20,344 nucleotides of DNA from positions 1 to 20,344 of IMG/VR virus record IMGVR_UViG_3300044295_000495; one strand, 5' to 3'. How positions within the stretch are numbered: the first letter of the stretch is position 1; every line of letters begins with the position of its first letter. This DNA comes from a virus. The translations under genes and the position numbers were made by a program. This document shows, piece after piece, positions 12,017 through 18,231 of this stretch. Below the pieces are notes generated by a model. It made no database searches, was not told the DNA's origin, and saw only the letters and a program-made list of their open reading frames with translations.

Positions 12017-12721
12017 ATGACATACATTCCTCCACAGACAGTACGTGTCAATCTTGAGGAAATGTCTCACCGTGTGGTCGAGACGATCAATACCCATCTT
12101 GAGGTGATTACCAAGTTTCATGAAGTGTGGTATAGGGCCCCACATACGTGGGGCTATACGTCGTTCTTGGGCGTATCCATGATGAAGAATCCCCTGGATC
12201 TCTGGATTCTCCAGGACATCATTGCGCGCACCAAGCCCCAGCAAATCATTGAAACAGGAACCTTTCATGGGGGTTCTGCCCTGTGGATGGCGTGGCTGCA
12301 GGACGTCCTGCAGATTCCTGGTGCCCGACTCATCACCATTGACATCGAGGATTATTGGGATTCGCGAATCACGAATCCAAGAATCTACAGGATTCTCGGC
12401 GATAGTGTGAGTCCACTGACGTTGTCCCAAATTCCGTCACGTCACCCCTATCCAACCACGATGGTGGTACTCGACTCAGCTCATACCTACGAGCATGTAC
12501 GAGAAGAGCTCGAACGCTATGCGCCACTCGTGAGTGTCGGGCAGTATCTGGTGGTGGAAGATACGAACATTACCATGGGAGAGGGTGAGGGTGGCCCAGC
12601 ACAGGCTGTTCGAGAGTTCCTCGAGGCGCATCCAGGGGAATTCGAAATTGATCTGTTGTGTGAACGCTATCTCTTGACGATGAATCCCAAGGGCTGGCTG
12701 AAACGAGTGAGGACAGCATGA
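12017..12721 (+). CDS. CmcI-like class I SAM methyltransferase
   Basis: A 234-residue protein beginning 37 bases after the tRNA-encoded tail. The stretch MMKNPLDLWILQDIIARTKP (55-74) followed by IIETGTFHGGSALW (77-90) matches the cephalosporin hydroxylase/CmcI-type methyltransferase family, in which the E-T-G motif starts the SAM-binding loop. LITIDIE (105-111) supplies the acidic end of strand 2, and VVLDSAHTYEHV (150-161) the later conserved Asp/His. In bacteria such enzymes methylate sugars or small molecules; the phage substrate is unknown (glycan, DNA-sugar or host metabolite). It looks like cargo. It overlaps the next gene by 4 bases. Confidence 0.75.
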   Translation: MTYIPPQTVRVNLEEMSHRVVETINTHLEVITKFHEVWYRAPHTWGYTSFLGVSMMKNPLDLWILQDIIARTKPQQIIETGTFHGGSALWMAWLQDVLQIPGARLITIDIEDYWDSRITNPRIYRILGDSVSPLTLSQIPSRHPYPTTMVVLDSAHTYEHVREELERYAPLVSVGQYLVVEDTNITMGEGEGGPAQAVREFLEAHPGEFEIDLLCERYLLTMNPKGWLKRVRTA

Positions 12722-13047
12722 CTGAACGAGTGGTAAAAAATATTCACGGAGAGTGGCGCTACTGCGTGGTAGGTCCAACCTACAGCATTGACTTTCATGT
12801 CTCATCCCCAGACTGTGCGGGTCTCGAGATTCACCGCTCTGTCCCAGCGCCCTATGACAATCCCAGGAAGCCCGTGGCCAATCGGTGTTGGCTCACCGGG
12901 GGCAAGTGTTGGTGCGACGGAACCACGCTCTACGCAACAGAGCGATTGCTCCCCCTGTTCTACAAGCAGACAACGGAGCAGTTCTGGGAAACACTCGAGC
13001 ATGAGTACAAGATGCGAGCTCCAGATGAAGAGGCTGACAATGAGTAA
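12718..13047 (+). CDS. Hypothetical protein
   Basis: A 109-residue ORF coupled to the methyltransferase by an ATGA overlap. It has a beta-rich N-terminus (EWRYCVVGPTYSIDFHVSS), four cysteines (C17, C33, C57, C64; NRCWLTGGKCWCDGTTLYA adds C66) and a helical acidic end. The Cys spacing is not a standard zinc finger. No family is recognised; the coupling suggests it may act with the methyltransferase, by context only. Confidence 0.65.
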   Translation: MTERVVKNIHGEWRYCVVGPTYSIDFHVSSPDCAGLEIHRSVPAPYDNPRKPVANRCWLTGGKCWCDGTTLYATERLLPLFYKQTTEQFWETLEHEYKMRAPDEEADNE

Positions 13048-13273
13048 GAAACTGTACGAACTGCCCCGCAACACGCAGTTGCGCATCAATGGACAGCCCG
13101 TGATGTTTCATCATATCGATGGAATGTACAGTCTCTGCTCAACCGACGAGGGGATTGTCCATCTGGCGGCCACGATTGAAATGGAACTCCAACCAGATGG
13201 CGTATGGGAGATGACGCATGCTCATTCACTACAAGACGCTGAACCCCCCACTGCAGCCGCACCAAGCGCCTGA
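13040..13273 (+). CDS. Small hypothetical protein
   Basis: A 77-residue ORF starting at ATG 13040 inside the end of the previous gene, with GAAGAGG upstream. Beta-strand-rich (LRINGQPVMFHHIDGMYSL, then EGIVHLAATIEMELQPDGVW) with an Ala/Pro-rich tail (PPTAAAPSA). No family is recognised. Its last 56 bases overlap the next gene in another frame. Confidence 0.6.
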   Translation: MSKKLYELPRNTQLRINGQPVMFHHIDGMYSLCSTDEGIVHLAATIEMELQPDGVWEMTHAHSLQDAEPPTAAAPSA

Positions 13274-13430
13274 CGAATTTGACTACGTCGACACTGAGTC
13301 AGGGGAGCGCATTCCTGTATGCTGTGTTGCACGGTACGTACATGGTGTGTTGTATGGGCCTGCCGAGTCAACTGGGCAGGAATGGATGGTGTACTTTCGT
13401 TACGGAAATCTTGTCAAGAAAGAGGAGTAG
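13218..13430 (+). CDS. Small hypothetical protein, DUF1653-like pattern
   Basis: A 70-residue ORF from ATG 13218 with GGGAG 8 bases upstream. The pattern HYKTLNPPLQ followed by DTESGERIPVCCVARYVHGV and EWMVYFRYGN loosely recalls small beta-barrel proteins with a conserved Y-x-x-L start (such as DUF1653), but the resemblance is weak. It overlaps the previous gene by 56 bases, longer than usual for this genome, and precedes DUF932 by 3 bases. Confidence 0.55.
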   Translation: MLIHYKTLNPPLQPHQAPDEFDYVDTESGERIPVCCVARYVHGVLYGPAESTGQEWMVYFRYGNLVKKEE

Positions 13431-13433
13431 GTT

Positions 13434-14438
13434 ATGGCGCATCTCATCGATCAGACTACGGGGCAGGCGGCGTTTGCCTACTTCCGTGAACCCGCATGGC
13501 ACAAACTCGGGACGCCCCTCACCGAGCAGTCATCCACCAACCTGCGGTTGGCGATGGAGCAGGCCCACGTCGTGGGTGAAATCGAATACCAGAAGACCTA
13601 TCTCGCCAACGGACAGGAGAATCCCTTCAGCCAAGCCGTCGTTCGGTTGGATACAGGTGAGGTGATCTGTAGCGTGGGGCCAGAGACGGTGCCCATTCAG
13701 AACGCCGATGCGCTGTCGATTCTCGAACCCCTGATTGACTATCACGGAGCACGCATTGATACCATTGGCTCACTGAAAAATGGGGCGCACATCTTTGCAG
13801 CCGTGAGCTTGCCCAAGCGTATCGAAGTGGCGGACGGCGATATGCAGGATGGGTACATGCTGGTCCACCTCGAGCACTCCAACATTGGCAGTCTTGAAGT
13901 CATTCCGACGATGGTTCGTGTGGTGTGTAACAATACCATGCAGATGATGCTCGGGCGGGCCAATGGGTCGAGCCTGATTCGTGTCAAGAAGAATGCGATG
14001 GCCAGCCAGCGAATCCAGCAAGCGACGGCTCTGGTGGATCGCTTTGTGTCGGCCATGGAACAAACGCAGGTGGAGTTGCGGGAGATGGCTCGGCGTACCC
14101 TCAATGAAGACGAGGTCAAGCAGTTCATTGAAGAGGTGTTTCCACAGCCTTCACTGGAAAAAACGTCGAAGCTCATGGAGGCTCGTCAGCAGACGGTGCG
14201 GCAACAGGTGTACTCGAGTCCTGGGGCTGAGCTGGCCGGGGCGAATCCTTTCACAGGGGAAGCCTCTCTGTGGGCGGTGCTGAATGGGATCTCGTCCTAC
14301 ACCGATCATGTGCGCGCACAGGAAGCCAAGAGTGAACGTGGGCAAGCTCGAGCCTATCGGTCGGCGATGTTCGGGACGCTCAATGCAGCGAAGCTGCTGG
14401 CCTTGTCGAAGGCACGGCAACTGGTTGAGGTGCGGTAA
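13434..14438 (+). CDS. DUF932-family protein
   Basis: A 334-residue protein starting at ATG 13434. The N-terminal AFAYFREPAWHKLGTPL (13-29), the middle segment VVRLDTGEVICSVGPETVPIQ (68-88) and the IPTMVRVVCNNTMQMML core (157-173) match the phage/plasmid DUF932 family (also labelled TIGR03299). Helical segments with Arg/Glu follow. The biochemical role of DUF932 is not established; members are common in phages, plasmids and accessory regions. It belongs to a run of coupled genes. Length is normal for the family. Confidence 0.85.
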   Translation: MAHLIDQTTGQAAFAYFREPAWHKLGTPLTEQSSTNLRLAMEQAHVVGEIEYQKTYLANGQENPFSQAVVRLDTGEVICSVGPETVPIQNADALSILEPLIDYHGARIDTIGSLKNGAHIFAAVSLPKRIEVADGDMQDGYMLVHLEHSNIGSLEVIPTMVRVVCNNTMQMMLGRANGSSLIRVKKNAMASQRIQQATALVDRFVSAMEQTQVELREMARRTLNEDEVKQFIEEVFPQPSLEKTSKLMEARQQTVRQQVYSSPGAELAGANPFTGEASLWAVLNGISSYTDHVRAQEAKSERGQARAYRSAMFGTLNAAKLLALSKARQLVEVR

Positions 14439-14439
14439 G

Positions 14440-14694
14440 ATGGCGGGGTGCGGAGTTGCGGGGTGTCTCGAGCTGACTATTGTGGGACGACGACATCGGA
14501 TCTACGGGAACGGGGATTACTGTCAGGGTCATGATCCAGATCGGCATGGCTATGCCAAACCGTTCTACGTGCCCGCACGAGACAGTGCCCCTTCACAGGA
14601 GCATGGGTCCACCCACAATGGGCTCACCAACGATGAGTTGGTGAGTCAGATGTTGCGAGAAGTGTTTCGATTGTTAGGGAGAGAGACCGTATGA
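14440..14694 (+). CDS. Small Cys/His protein (HNH-adjacent zinc-type)
   Basis: An 84-residue ORF starting at ATG 14440, one base after the DUF932 stop. C4-x4-C9 at the start (MAGCGVAGC) and Y-C-x2-H at 34-37 (GDYCQGHDPDRHG) form the C-x4-C...C-x2-H arrangement, a likely zinc site also seen in the 15936-16202 protein. The C-terminus is helical (NDELVSQMLREVFRLLG). Similar short metal motifs are found at the start of HNH nucleases, but the catalytic H-N-H is absent. It overlaps the next gene by 4 bases. Confidence 0.65.
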   Translation: MAGCGVAGCLELTIVGRRHRIYGNGDYCQGHDPDRHGYAKPFYVPARDSAPSQEHGSTHNGLTNDELVSQMLREVFRLLGRETV

Positions 14695-15092
14695 ATCCAC
14701 ATACACAGGTGTTGAAGCAGGCAGCGCGGATTATGCGAGAAGGCGGGTGGGTCGCAGGGGATCGTGGGCCAATCACGATGTCGAATAAGCCCCATTGCGC
14801 ACTTGGAGCGATTGACTGTGCGTGTGCAGCGGATTACCGGCCTGCACAAAAGGCTGCAGACTTCTTTGGAGAGTACCTACGCACGCACGTACTGAACGAG
14901 CCAGAGCTGCGCATTGAAGATACGTACAATGGTCGTACAGGGATATGGGCTGTAGATCGTCACACGCCGCCCAACTCAATTGTCGCGGCATGGTCCAATA
15001 CCGAAGCACCCAAGATTGCCAAGCGCATTCGACAAACGCCCCAGGAAGTGGTGGCACGGTGGCTGGGGAAGGCTGCGCGGGCTCGTGGCTAA
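14691..15092 (+). CDS. Hypothetical protein, DUF6197-like
   Basis: A 133-residue protein with a 4-base overlap at its start. The helix HTQVLKQAARIMREGGWVAG, then NKPHCALGAIDCACAADYRP (27-46), and the C-terminal APKIAKRIRQTPQEVVARWL resemble the small phage/actinobacterial family DUF6197 (helix, 'C-x-L/V-G-A' segment, later helices). It is related in outline to 10096-10569 and 11392-11889. Function unknown. It overlaps the next gene by 8 bases. Confidence 0.7.
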   Translation: MNPHTQVLKQAARIMREGGWVAGDRGPITMSNKPHCALGAIDCACAADYRPAQKAADFFGEYLRTHVLNEPELRIEDTYNGRTGIWAVDRHTPPNSIVAAWSNTEAPKIAKRIRQTPQEVVARWLGKAARARG

Positions 15093-15258
15093 ACGGGAAC
15101 CTCGCCCCTTGTGTGTGATCTGTGAGCGTCGACCAACGGTGATTGGAGATTCGATGTGCGCCCAGTGCCTCGAGCGCGTCTTGGGCACGTCGGTGTGTGC
15201 GGTCTGTTTGAAGCAAGAGTGTGTGAATCCTCGCTGTGGGGAGGATCGTGATGACTAA
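15085..15258 (+). CDS. Multi-CxxC zinc mini-protein
   Basis: A 57-residue ORF starting at GTG 15085 inside the previous gene; longer in-frame starts would overlap that gene further. Three CxxC motifs (CVIC 10-13, CAQC 25-28, CAVC 38-41) and a further C-x4-C (46-51, ECVNPRCGED) give eight cysteines in 57 residues, enough for two zinc ions in a ribbon or RING-like fold. Probably a protein- or nucleic-acid-binding module. It overlaps the next gene by 8 bases. Confidence 0.65.
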   Translation: MAKREPRPLCVICERRPTVIGDSMCAQCLERVLGTSVCAVCLKQECVNPRCGEDRDD

Positions 15259-16045
15259 ACTGCTCACCTCGCACAATTACAAACTTCAGAAATCTCGAGA
15301 CTACGGGTGGATGACCGTTGGACTGCAGCTCTCGCCTGCCACCGAGTATCGTGATGCCACAGGGACAGATGCCCCGACGTTGTGTGCAGGGGCCGGACAA
15401 TGTGCGGAGGTCTGTTTGAGTAAGACAGGCCTCAATACGCCCTCGAGTTCCATGCAGGCACGGCTCAACCGAACCAATCAATACGTACACGACTATGACA
15501 ATTTCGTCGCACGTCTGGGCGACGAAATTGCACAGGCTCGGAACACCGCTCGACGACAAAATCTTCAGTTGGCTGTTCGCCCAAATATGTTGAGTGATCA
15601 GCCCAAGCTGGCCTGGGATTTGGCACGACGATTGCCCGATGTGCAGTTCTATGACTACACCAAGCTGAAAACCGTCTTAACAGTAGGGCAACCGTCCAAC
15701 TACCATCTGACCTTTAGTGCCTCGGAGAAGAGTAGCCCACAATTTTGTGCCGATCTGCTGCGTGGGAAGATTGCGAATGTGGCAATTGTTTTCAACGTCG
15801 CTCGAGGGGACGCGTTACCATATACGCATACCCTGGATGGAGAGGTGTTTCCGGTCATTGATGGGGATCTCCATGACCTGCGATTCTTGGATCCTCCTGG
15901 GGTGATTGTAGGGTTACGCTTCAAGGGAGGGGCTCGTGCTCAAACGCTCGCGACGAATGGTGGATTCATCCGCCTTACCCAAGTGCAAGATTTCCTGGTG
16001 TCCTCTACCGCAGAGTCCGCGCTATCAACATTGTGTCGTGCATAA
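15251..16045 (+). CDS. Conserved phage protein, 'gene product 88' type
   Basis: A 264-residue protein starting at ATG 15251 (the upstream in-frame ATG at 15236 lies inside the previous gene). The pattern CAGAGQCAEVCLSKTGLNT with C45, C51 and C55, then RLNRTNQYVHDYDNFVARLG (71-90), VQFYDYTK (131-138), YHLTFSASEKS (151-161) and VIDGDLHDLRFLDPPGVIVG (202-221) matches a widespread phage family I know as Gene product 88. The three cysteines resemble a metal or Fe-S ligand set, but this is inference. Codons around 15499-15530 form a 12-bp perfect inverted repeat. The function of the family is unknown. Confidence 0.75.
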   Translation: MTKLLTSHNYKLQKSRDYGWMTVGLQLSPATEYRDATGTDAPTLCAGAGQCAEVCLSKTGLNTPSSSMQARLNRTNQYVHDYDNFVARLGDEIAQARNTARRQNLQLAVRPNMLSDQPKLAWDLARRLPDVQFYDYTKLKTVLTVGQPSNYHLTFSASEKSSPQFCADLLRGKIANVAIVFNVARGDALPYTHTLDGEVFPVIDGDLHDLRFLDPPGVIVGLRFKGGARAQTLATNGGFIRLTQVQDFLVSSTAESALSTLCRA

Positions 16046-16202
16046 AGAGAATCGGAAGGGGGATCCCGAACTTCCCCGCACCGAGCACATTGAAGCGGTG
16101 TATCGGGCCGCACTGCAACAGACGAAAGCCAAGCACTATCCATTGGGAGAACGCCGGGACATTCAGTCGAGCATGCGCTACCCACCCGTGTTTTTTCCGT
16201 AA
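15936..16202 (+). CDS. Zinc-type small protein overlapping the Gp88-like gene
   Basis: An 88-residue ORF starting at GTG 15936, supported by GGGAGG 5 bases upstream, with an alternative ATG at 15957. Its first 110 bases overlap the Gp88-like gene in another frame. C17-x4-C22 and C33-x2-H36 (QHCVVHKENR) repeat the C-x4-C...C-x2-H layout of 14440-14694. The C-terminus is basic (KAKHYPLGERRD). The start is uncertain within the overlap; the part after 16045 is better supported. Confidence 0.55.
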   Translation: MLKRSRRMVDSSALPKCKISWCPLPQSPRYQHCVVHKENRKGDPELPRTEHIEAVYRAALQQTKAKHYPLGERRDIQSSMRYPPVFFP

Positions 16203-16321
16203 TGCTGCTGATCGTGGTGGGAGTGGTCATGTTGTTTCCAGTATGTCAGTCACTGTGGTCAGGGTTTTTTCAGTCTATCTCTATAAGAGATAGTGAAAAC
16301 TCCTCAACAAACAGACCGTAA
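16202..16321 (+). CDS. Possible small membrane peptide over the control hairpin
   Basis: A 39-codon ORF whose ATG overlaps the previous stop (TAATG). Residues 1-24 are hydrophobic (MLLIVVGVVMLFPVC); the rest is polar. Its 3' half is made of the hairpin 16267-16299, and its stop falls inside the 12-mer GTAAGTGATTGA. Coding is therefore uncertain; the control-region reading is preferred and the ORF may be an accident. Confidence 0.35.
   Translation: MLLIVVGVVMLFPVCQSLWSGFFQSISIRDSENSSTNRP
16267..16299. repeat. Hairpin with TTTTCA/TGAAAA outer arms, copy 2
   Basis: TTTTCA (16267-16272), two bulged bases, CTATCTCT (16275-16282), loop ATA, AGAGATAG (16286-16293), TGAAAA (16294-16299). The outer arms equal those of 4947-4978, while the inner stem differs but still pairs. 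It is followed by the 12-mer at 16318. Confidence 0.75.
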
Positions 16322-16371
16322 GTGATTGATACAACAAGGGTTGTTCACTTTTCAGGGTTGTGAAATTTATG
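16318..16371 (+). promoter_or_regulatory. GTAAGTGATTGA copy 2 plus TTCAC/GTGAA dyad
   Basis: GTAAGTGATTGA (16318-16329) is followed by ACAAC/GTTGT and by a TTCAC (16344-16348) / GTGAA (16360-16364) dyad with an 11-base gap. TTTTCAGGG at 16349-16357 also matches the motif near 5116. The start codon ATG 16369 lies directly behind. This looks like the operator/promoter region of the ATPase operon; no clear sigma70 hexamers are present. Confidence 0.55.
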
Positions 16372-16695
16372 TCACAGACACAGACACTTGCATTCGACCA
16401 GACCGCGTCCGAACGACTGGCCGAAATTCTACTGATGACCGCGATGACCGAGTCAGCCAATCCCATGACCCAATTCAGCGGGTCGCTTATTAGCACGCTG
16501 ATCGTGGGGGGCATCGTCCTGGCCATTGCGAGCCCCGCCGAAGCCATTGAGCGTAACAAGCAGAGCCTCCTCGGGATGGTCGATGAACTTCGCAAGAACA
16601 TCGAGGCCCTTGATGACGACACATTGCAGTCGTACCGAGAGGCCTACGGGAACTTGGTGAAGGTGGACGAAGGGGCCGAGCTCATCAAGCACTAG
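16369..16695 (+). CDS. Hypothetical protein with hydrophobic helix
   Basis: A 108-residue ORF starting at ATG 16369 (AGGG about 11 bases upstream); the GTG at 16360 is also in frame but is part of the operator. It has a helical N-terminus (LAEILLMTAMTESANP), a hydrophobic stretch SLISTLIVGGIVLAIASPA (about 40-60) that could be a membrane helix, and a coiled C-terminus (MVDELRKNIEALDDDTLQSY). First gene of the unit containing the RecA-like ATPase, one base before it. No family is recognised. Confidence 0.65.
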   Translation: MSQTQTLAFDQTASERLAEILLMTAMTESANPMTQFSGSLISTLIVGGIVLAIASPAEAIERNKQSLLGMVDELRKNIEALDDDTLQSYREAYGNLVKVDEGAELIKH

Positions 16696-16696
16696 T

Positions 16697-17590
16697 ATGT
16701 TTCTTCCAGCTGACGAATACTTGGCCTTGCCTCGAGAACCCCAACCCTGGGTCGTAGACAAACTCGTGCCTGTGGGGGGACTCGTCAATGTGTTTGGCAA
16801 GCCCAAGACAGGCAAGTCTTTTGTGGCCCTGGGGATGGCGGAAGCCATTGTCACTGGCCAACCAGACTGGGAAGGATTTGCCATCAAGAAGCATGGACCT
16901 GTCGCCTACTTGCAGGTAGATACTCCACGCGAAGAGTGGGCCACACGGGTCGAGCGTATCCAGAAAGCGACGGGCCCCGACAAGTTGTGGATTGCCGATA
17001 TGTGGATGGTGCCGGAATTTCCATTCAATATTCTGAATCCACAGAATACGGAAGTCCAGTGGCTCAAAGATCACTTGGCCCGAATCAAACCCGTCATGGT
17101 CATCATCGATACCCTTCGAGAGATTCATGCAGGCGATGAAGACTCGAGCACCACCATGCGCAATGTCATTGCGAATTTGGTGGGCGCGTGTCGGCCCGCC
17201 GCCATCGTTCTTGTGAGTCATAGTCGAAAGGATTCGGTGATGACCCAGACGGGTGTAGATGATCTCATGGATCAACAACGGGGATCGTCATATATCTCAG
17301 GACGTATGGATGTCATCGCGAAGGTGACCGCCAAACGCCTCACATTCAAGGGTCGTGCCACAGGGCAGATGACCTATCCGATTCATCAAGATGAGCGAGG
17401 ATTCATTCATGTCGAACGAGACGGCGAAGACGCCTTTGAAGACGCCCGAAAGATCGTCGCCGACAAGTACGTCGGCAAATCCATCAACGTCCAAGCCGAG
17501 CACATCGCCCGGTTGGCAGGCATCAGCCACTCCACCGCGTATCGAAAACTTCGAGACTGGACTGCCAAGCACGAGCAACTCAGCGACTAA
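16697..17590 (+). CDS. RecA-like/RepA-like ATPase with C-terminal HTH
   Basis: A 297-residue P-loop protein. Walker A is FGKPKTGKSF (33-42) and Walker B is VMVIIDTLRE (133-142, acid D138). VSHSRKD (173-179) matches the sensor region of the AAA_25/RepA-DnaB-like family that also includes phage replicative helicases. After about residue 250 a short helical domain with NVQAEHIARLAGISHSTAYR (264-283) is a helix-turn-helix. The protein is probably a replication ATPase or helicase loader that binds DNA by its C-terminus. A primase domain is absent. It sits behind the second control site, which would fit an origin or autoregulated operon. Confidence 0.8.
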   Translation: MFLPADEYLALPREPQPWVVDKLVPVGGLVNVFGKPKTGKSFVALGMAEAIVTGQPDWEGFAIKKHGPVAYLQVDTPREEWATRVERIQKATGPDKLWIADMWMVPEFPFNILNPQNTEVQWLKDHLARIKPVMVIIDTLREIHAGDEDSSTTMRNVIANLVGACRPAAIVLVSHSRKDSVMTQTGVDDLMDQQRGSSYISGRMDVIAKVTAKRLTFKGRATGQMTYPIHQDERGFIHVERDGEDAFEDARKIVADKYVGKSINVQAEHIARLAGISHSTAYRKLRDWTAKHEQLSD

Positions 17591-17600
17591 GTTACTCGCG

Positions 17601-17732
17601 GTGACAACGTTGTTGGCAGCACACGTGGGCAAGAGCGGACCCTCGTACTACACTCGTACCGATGGCACACTCAACATTCCAATTCTTGAGCGGCTCATCG
17701 CGGTGGTGAACTTTTTTGAGGAGCGGTGCTGA
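17601..17732 (+). CDS. Small hypothetical protein
   Basis: A 43-codon ORF; GTG 17601 is the first credible start after the ATPase stop. The frame is open from within the ATPase gene, so the true start may lie upstream. The sequence (MTTLLAAHVGKSGPSYYTRT and on) ends in a helix ERLIAVVNFFEERC. Its stop shares one base with the next ATG (TGATG). Weak evidence beyond position and coupling. Confidence 0.4.
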   Translation: MTTLLAAHVGKSGPSYYTRTDGTLNIPILERLIAVVNFFEERC

Positions 17733-18010
17733 TGGCCACACAAGACGAATACGCAAAGCTCAATGAGCTGTTGATTGCGGCCCACAAAGCAGCCGATGAG
17801 GCGACGGAGTATGCCGTCGCCCATGATATTCCCATCGGGACGACCAGATATGGTTTGAGGCTGGAAGCGTTTGATGCTGAACGCCGAGAGTTCTTGCCCT
17901 ATGGAGAGTCACTCGATGAGCGCTATGGGTGGCAAGCGAGCTGGAATGATCCTGAAGATCGCCCCCAGTTTGATGAAGACGAAGAGTGGCTTGGGTCGGC
18001 AGTGTGCTAG
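17732..18010 (+). CDS. Hypothetical acidic protein, paralogue 1
   Basis: A 92-residue protein from ATG 17732 with TGAGGAG 8 bases upstream. A helix (LLIAAHKAADEATEYAVAHD) is followed by IPIGTTRYGLR, an acidic C-terminal part and the ending WLGSAVC. The order of segments (Y-x2-L...HD-x-P-x-G-x-T-x-Y...W-x-GS-x2-C) is repeated by the next gene, so the two are tandem paralogues of different length. Function unknown. Confidence 0.7.
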   Translation: MATQDEYAKLNELLIAAHKAADEATEYAVAHDIPIGTTRYGLRLEAFDAERREFLPYGESLDERYGWQASWNDPEDRPQFDEDEEWLGSAVC

Positions 18011-18027
18011 TCACAAAGGAGTCTGTG

Positions 18028-18231
18028 ATGGATCGACGCGAAGCCTACGAGCAACTCGCGGCAATGATTGACAGCTACAATGAGTCACGTGAGACGTTGG
18101 ATGCCTTTGCGCGAGAGCATGATCTTCCGCTCGGTTTCACATCCTATGAGGGGTATGCCCGAACAGATCCCGATTGGACAGAATCGGTTGGGTACAATAC
18201 GGAATGGTATGGGAGCGAGCTGTGCTGGTAG
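18028..18231 (+). CDS. Hypothetical acidic protein, paralogue 2
   Basis: A 67-residue protein from ATG 18028 with AAAGGAG (18015-18021) 6 bases upstream. YEQLAAMIDSYNESRETLDA, HDLPLGFTSYEGY and YNTEWYGSELCW match the segments of the preceding gene, with about 25 residues of its central acidic part missing. It overlaps the nucleotidyltransferase gene by 10 bases. Confidence 0.7.
   Translation: MDRREAYEQLAAMIDSYNESRETLDAFAREHDLPLGFTSYEGYARTDPDWTESVGYNTEWYGSELCW

Noticed and set aside
11326-12051. Minus-strand 241-codon ORF
   Set aside because: It covers the tRNA gene and runs antisense to a gene with a strong ribosome site.
14773-15276. Minus-strand 167-codon ORF
   Set aside because: Antisense to two coupled plus genes with CxxC or helix motifs; no coding signal of its own.
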